Source: an uncultured Collinsella sp.
GTDB lineage: Bacteria; Actinomycetota; Coriobacteriia; Coriobacteriales; Coriobacteriaceae
NCBI GenBank assembly: GCA_959599635.1
Contig: CAUGJN010000019.1
Location: 1 to 23,603 of the forward strand
DNA length: 23,603 nt
Direction of reading: 5' to 3'
Shown here: positions 21,724-23,603 of the stretch, one piece after another
How positions within the stretch are numbered: position 1 is the stretch's first letter
Layout of the letters: each line of letters begins with the position of its first letter
Made by a program: the position numbers and the translations under genes
The notes under the pieces: generated by a model
Database searches by the model: none
The model's input: only the letters and a program-made list of their open reading frames with translations
Told to the model about the DNA's origin: nothing

Positions 21724-23603
21724 CTACTTCTTCTTTTTGCTTGGCATCGAGACTTTGATGCCTTGGGCGGACTTGGTCACACGAGAGCGCTTAGCTCCGG
21801 TACTCTTCTTTTTCTTGGGCTGGGCCTGGGCCACGCCCTCGAGTGCGCGGGCCTCGGCCTCGCGAGCGGTGCGATCTTCGCGGCGCTGCGCCATGTCGGC
21901 GGCGACGCGCTTGGCAAAACGTTCGGCCGTCGAGCCCGTCGAGCTCACCTTGCCGCCACCGCGACCCAGGCGGACGCGCACACCGCGGCCAAAACCAGTT
22001 GCGGCATGACGACGACGCGGCTTGAGCGAATCCATCATCGTGGCGAGCTTAAAGAACACCGAGCAGGTAAAGACCACGATAACAGCCAAGATAACCATCT
22101 GGCCCATCGACAGGTTGGCAATAGACAGCAGCTCCGGGAATCCGATAACGCCCACCAGGATGCCGGCGACTACAAACACAAAGAGCACCACACGTAAGGG
22201 CGTGAGAGGCTGCGAGATGCGCCAGATTAGGCTGACGCTCGCCGCGCACGACGTAAGCAGGCACATCGTAGACAGCGTGAGCTGGCTAAAGCCAAACACG
22301 CGCGCCACAAAGATATCGAGCGCCGCAGCCAAAATGACCGCAATCGACGCCGGCAGTGCACGCTTGAGTACGTTGCTCAAAAACGCACCCTTCACACGAG
22401 CATTGTTGGGCTCCAGGCCCAACACAAAGCCCGGCGCGCCGATGCAGAAGAAGTTAATGAGCGTCATCTGGATGGGCTCGAAGGGGTACGGCGGCAGCGC
22501 GATACACAGCGCCGCCAGGCCCATCGAGAACAGTGTCTTGGTCAAGAACAGTGAGGCCGAACGCTGCAGGTTGTTGATGGAGCGACGGCCCTCGGCCACC
22601 ACGGCGGGCATCGAGGCAAAGTCGTTGTCGACGAGTACGATCTCGGCCACGTTACGCGCGGCATCGGAGCCGGCCGCCATGGCCACGGAGCAGTCGGCCT
22701 CCTTGAGCGCCAGCACGTCGTTGACGCCGTCGCCCGTCATGGCCACGGTGTGCTCGCGGCGCTTGAGCGCCTGCACGAGCTCGCGCTTCTGCTGCGGGGT
22801 CACACGACCAAAGACATGGTAGCGGTCCACTGCGGCATCAAGCTTGGCCGGTGTATCGAGCGTCGTGGCGTCCACATAAGCGTCCGCCCCCGGCACGCCC
22901 ACCACGCGCGCGATCGACGACACCGTACGCGGGTCGTCGCCACTGATCACGTTGAGGGTCACGCCCTGCTCGTTAAAGTAGCCGATGGTCTCGGCCGCCG
23001 AGGTACGAATCTCGTCGCGGATGGTCACAAAGCCCACGGGCTCGGCCTCGCCCACCATATCCCCATCGGGCGTAAAGCCGTCCACGCGCGCCACCACGAG
23101 CACGCGGCAGGTATCGGCAAGCTCGGCGACACGGTTCTCGACCTGCGAAAACACACGATCAGAGAGCACAAACTGCGCGGCACCCATCACATAGGAGCCC
23201 TGCGCAAAAGAAGCGCCACTCCATTTTTTAGACGACGAGAACGGAATGACCGACAGCGGCTCAGACACCTCGACCGGGCGATCGGCGTAATAGTTGAGCA
23301 GCGCCTGGCAGGTCTCGTTGGCATCGGCCGAAGTCGCACGCGCGACGTTAGCCAGCGCAAAATCGAGCACTGTGGTATCGACGGGAACAGCCGCCTCCTC
23401 CGAGTCCACGCCAAAGCCAACACCCTCAACAGGCAGCGGGTAGGTGCCCTCGACCTCCATACGACCCGACGTGATGGTGCCCGTCTTGTCCAGGCACAGC
23501 ACGTCGACGCGAGCGAGCGTCTCGATGCAGTAGAGCTGCTGTGCCAGCACCTTGCGGCGGGCCAGGCGCACCGTGGCGATGGCGAGCACCGACGAGGTCA
23601 GCA
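21724..23603 (-). CDS. P-type cation-transporting ATPase (CtpE-like), N-terminal part outside window
   Basis: P-type ATPases pump cations across the membrane through a phospho-aspartate intermediate. The partial frame runs in from the right edge and keeps the phosphorylation motif DKTGTIT (Asp codon 23488-23490), a nucleotide-binding domain with KWSGASF, and the hinge GDGVNDVLALKEADCSVAMAAG. About six C-terminal membrane helices follow. LFLTKTLFSMGLAAL and the short N-domain resemble actinobacterial CtpE, for which calcium transport has been reported; the ion here is inferred only. The actuator domain and first helices lie beyond the window. Most unusual is the 99-residue cytoplasmic tail after the last helix (codons 21727-22023), with 30 Lys/Arg residues and a KKKK end. 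Confidence 0.92.
   Translation of the reverse strand, partial: LTSSVLAIATVRLARRKVLAQQLYCIETLARVDVLCLDKTGTITSGRMEVEGTYPLPVEGVGFGVDSEEAAVPVDTTVLDFALANVARATSADANETCQALLNYYADRPVEVSEPLSVIPFSSSKKWSGASFAQGSYVMGAAQFVLSDRVFSQVENRVAELADTCRVLVVARVDGFTPDGDMVGEAEPVGFVTIRDEIRTSAAETIGYFNEQGVTLNVISGDDPRTVSSIARVVGVPGADAYVDATTLDTPAKLDAAVDRYHVFGRVTPQQKRELVQALKRREHTVAMTGDGVNDVLALKEADCSVAMAAGSDAARNVAEIVLVDNDFASMPAVVAEGRRSINNLQRSASLFLTKTLFSMGLAALCIALPPYPFEPIQMTLINFFCIGAPGFVLGLEPNNARVKGAFLSNVLKRALPASIAVILAAALDIFVARVFGFSQLTLSTMCLLTSCAASVSLIWRISQPLTPLRVVLFVFVVAGILVGVIGFPELLSIANLSMGQMVILAVIVVFTCSVFFKLATMMDSLKPRRRHAATGFGRGVRVRLGRGGGKVSSTGSTAERFAKRVAADMAQRREDRTAREAEARALEGVAQAQPKKKKSTGAKRSRVTKSAQGIKVSMPSKKKK

Noticed and set aside
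1..23603. Defence system, prophage, mobile element or biosynthetic cluster
   Set aside because: Nearly all genes belong to known core families in familiar order. No integrase, transposase, toxin-antitoxin pair or CRISPR-like repeat was seen on either strand.

Overview
The window is a block of housekeeping genes from a high-GC Gram-positive genome. I infer a member of the Coriobacteriia, most likely Collinsella or a close relative. The reasons are the high GC content, frequent TTG starts with strong Shine-Dalgarno sequences, a separate glycyl-tRNA synthetase alpha subunit (GlyQ), rod-shape genes mreB-mreC-mreD-mrdA-rodA leading into a TIGR03960/TIGR03936 radical SAM pair and rplU-rpmA-obgE, and a CtpE-like P-type ATPase. 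The genus is an inference from gene content, not from a database match. I count 25 protein genes: 24 on the minus strand and one (dinB) on the plus strand. Two are cut by the window edges (glyQ at the left, the ATPase at the right). I saw no tRNA, rRNA, CRISPR array, insertion sequence or prophage gene. No stretch longer than about 200 bases lacks a gene.

Layout, read in the direction of minus-strand transcription (right to left). 23603-21724: C-terminal two thirds of a P-type ATPase with an unusual basic tail. 21620-20478: a zinc-ribbon, single-pass membrane protein. 20370-18512: a cyclophilin and a TPR membrane protein, behind a good promoter. 18396-12436: the cell-elongation genes mreB, mreC, mreD, mrdA (PBP2) and rodA. 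12417-8791: a DUF697-like protein and two radical SAM-linked proteins, tightly packed or overlapping. 8723-4722: rplU, rpmA, obgE, nadD, yqeK and rsfS, behind a near-consensus promoter whose -35 box overlaps the previous stop codon. A terminator-like hairpin sits between rpmA and obgE, and an intrinsic terminator follows rsfS. dinB (3370-4623, plus) converges on that terminator. It diverges from the rpsP operon (3168-1239 region: rpsP, khpA, rimM, trmD, lepB), which is followed by glyQ.

Functionally, the mre/mrd/rod genes build the elongasome: MreB filaments, the MreC/MreD membrane link, the RodA glycosyltransferase and the PBP2 transpeptidase. The rplU and rpsP operons supply ribosomal proteins together with ribosome assembly or silencing factors (ObgE, RsfS, RimM, KhpA), a tRNA methylase (TrmD), NAD synthesis (NadD) and Ap4A breakdown (YqeK). 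Most of the window is ordinary core genome. I found no convincing new multi-gene system. The items most worth a second look are an apparent pseudo-GTPase/DUF697 protein next to rodA, a PBP2 with a second N-terminal membrane helix, the TPR and zinc-ribbon membrane proteins of unknown role, the ATPase tail, and several RNA hairpins and start-codon choices.
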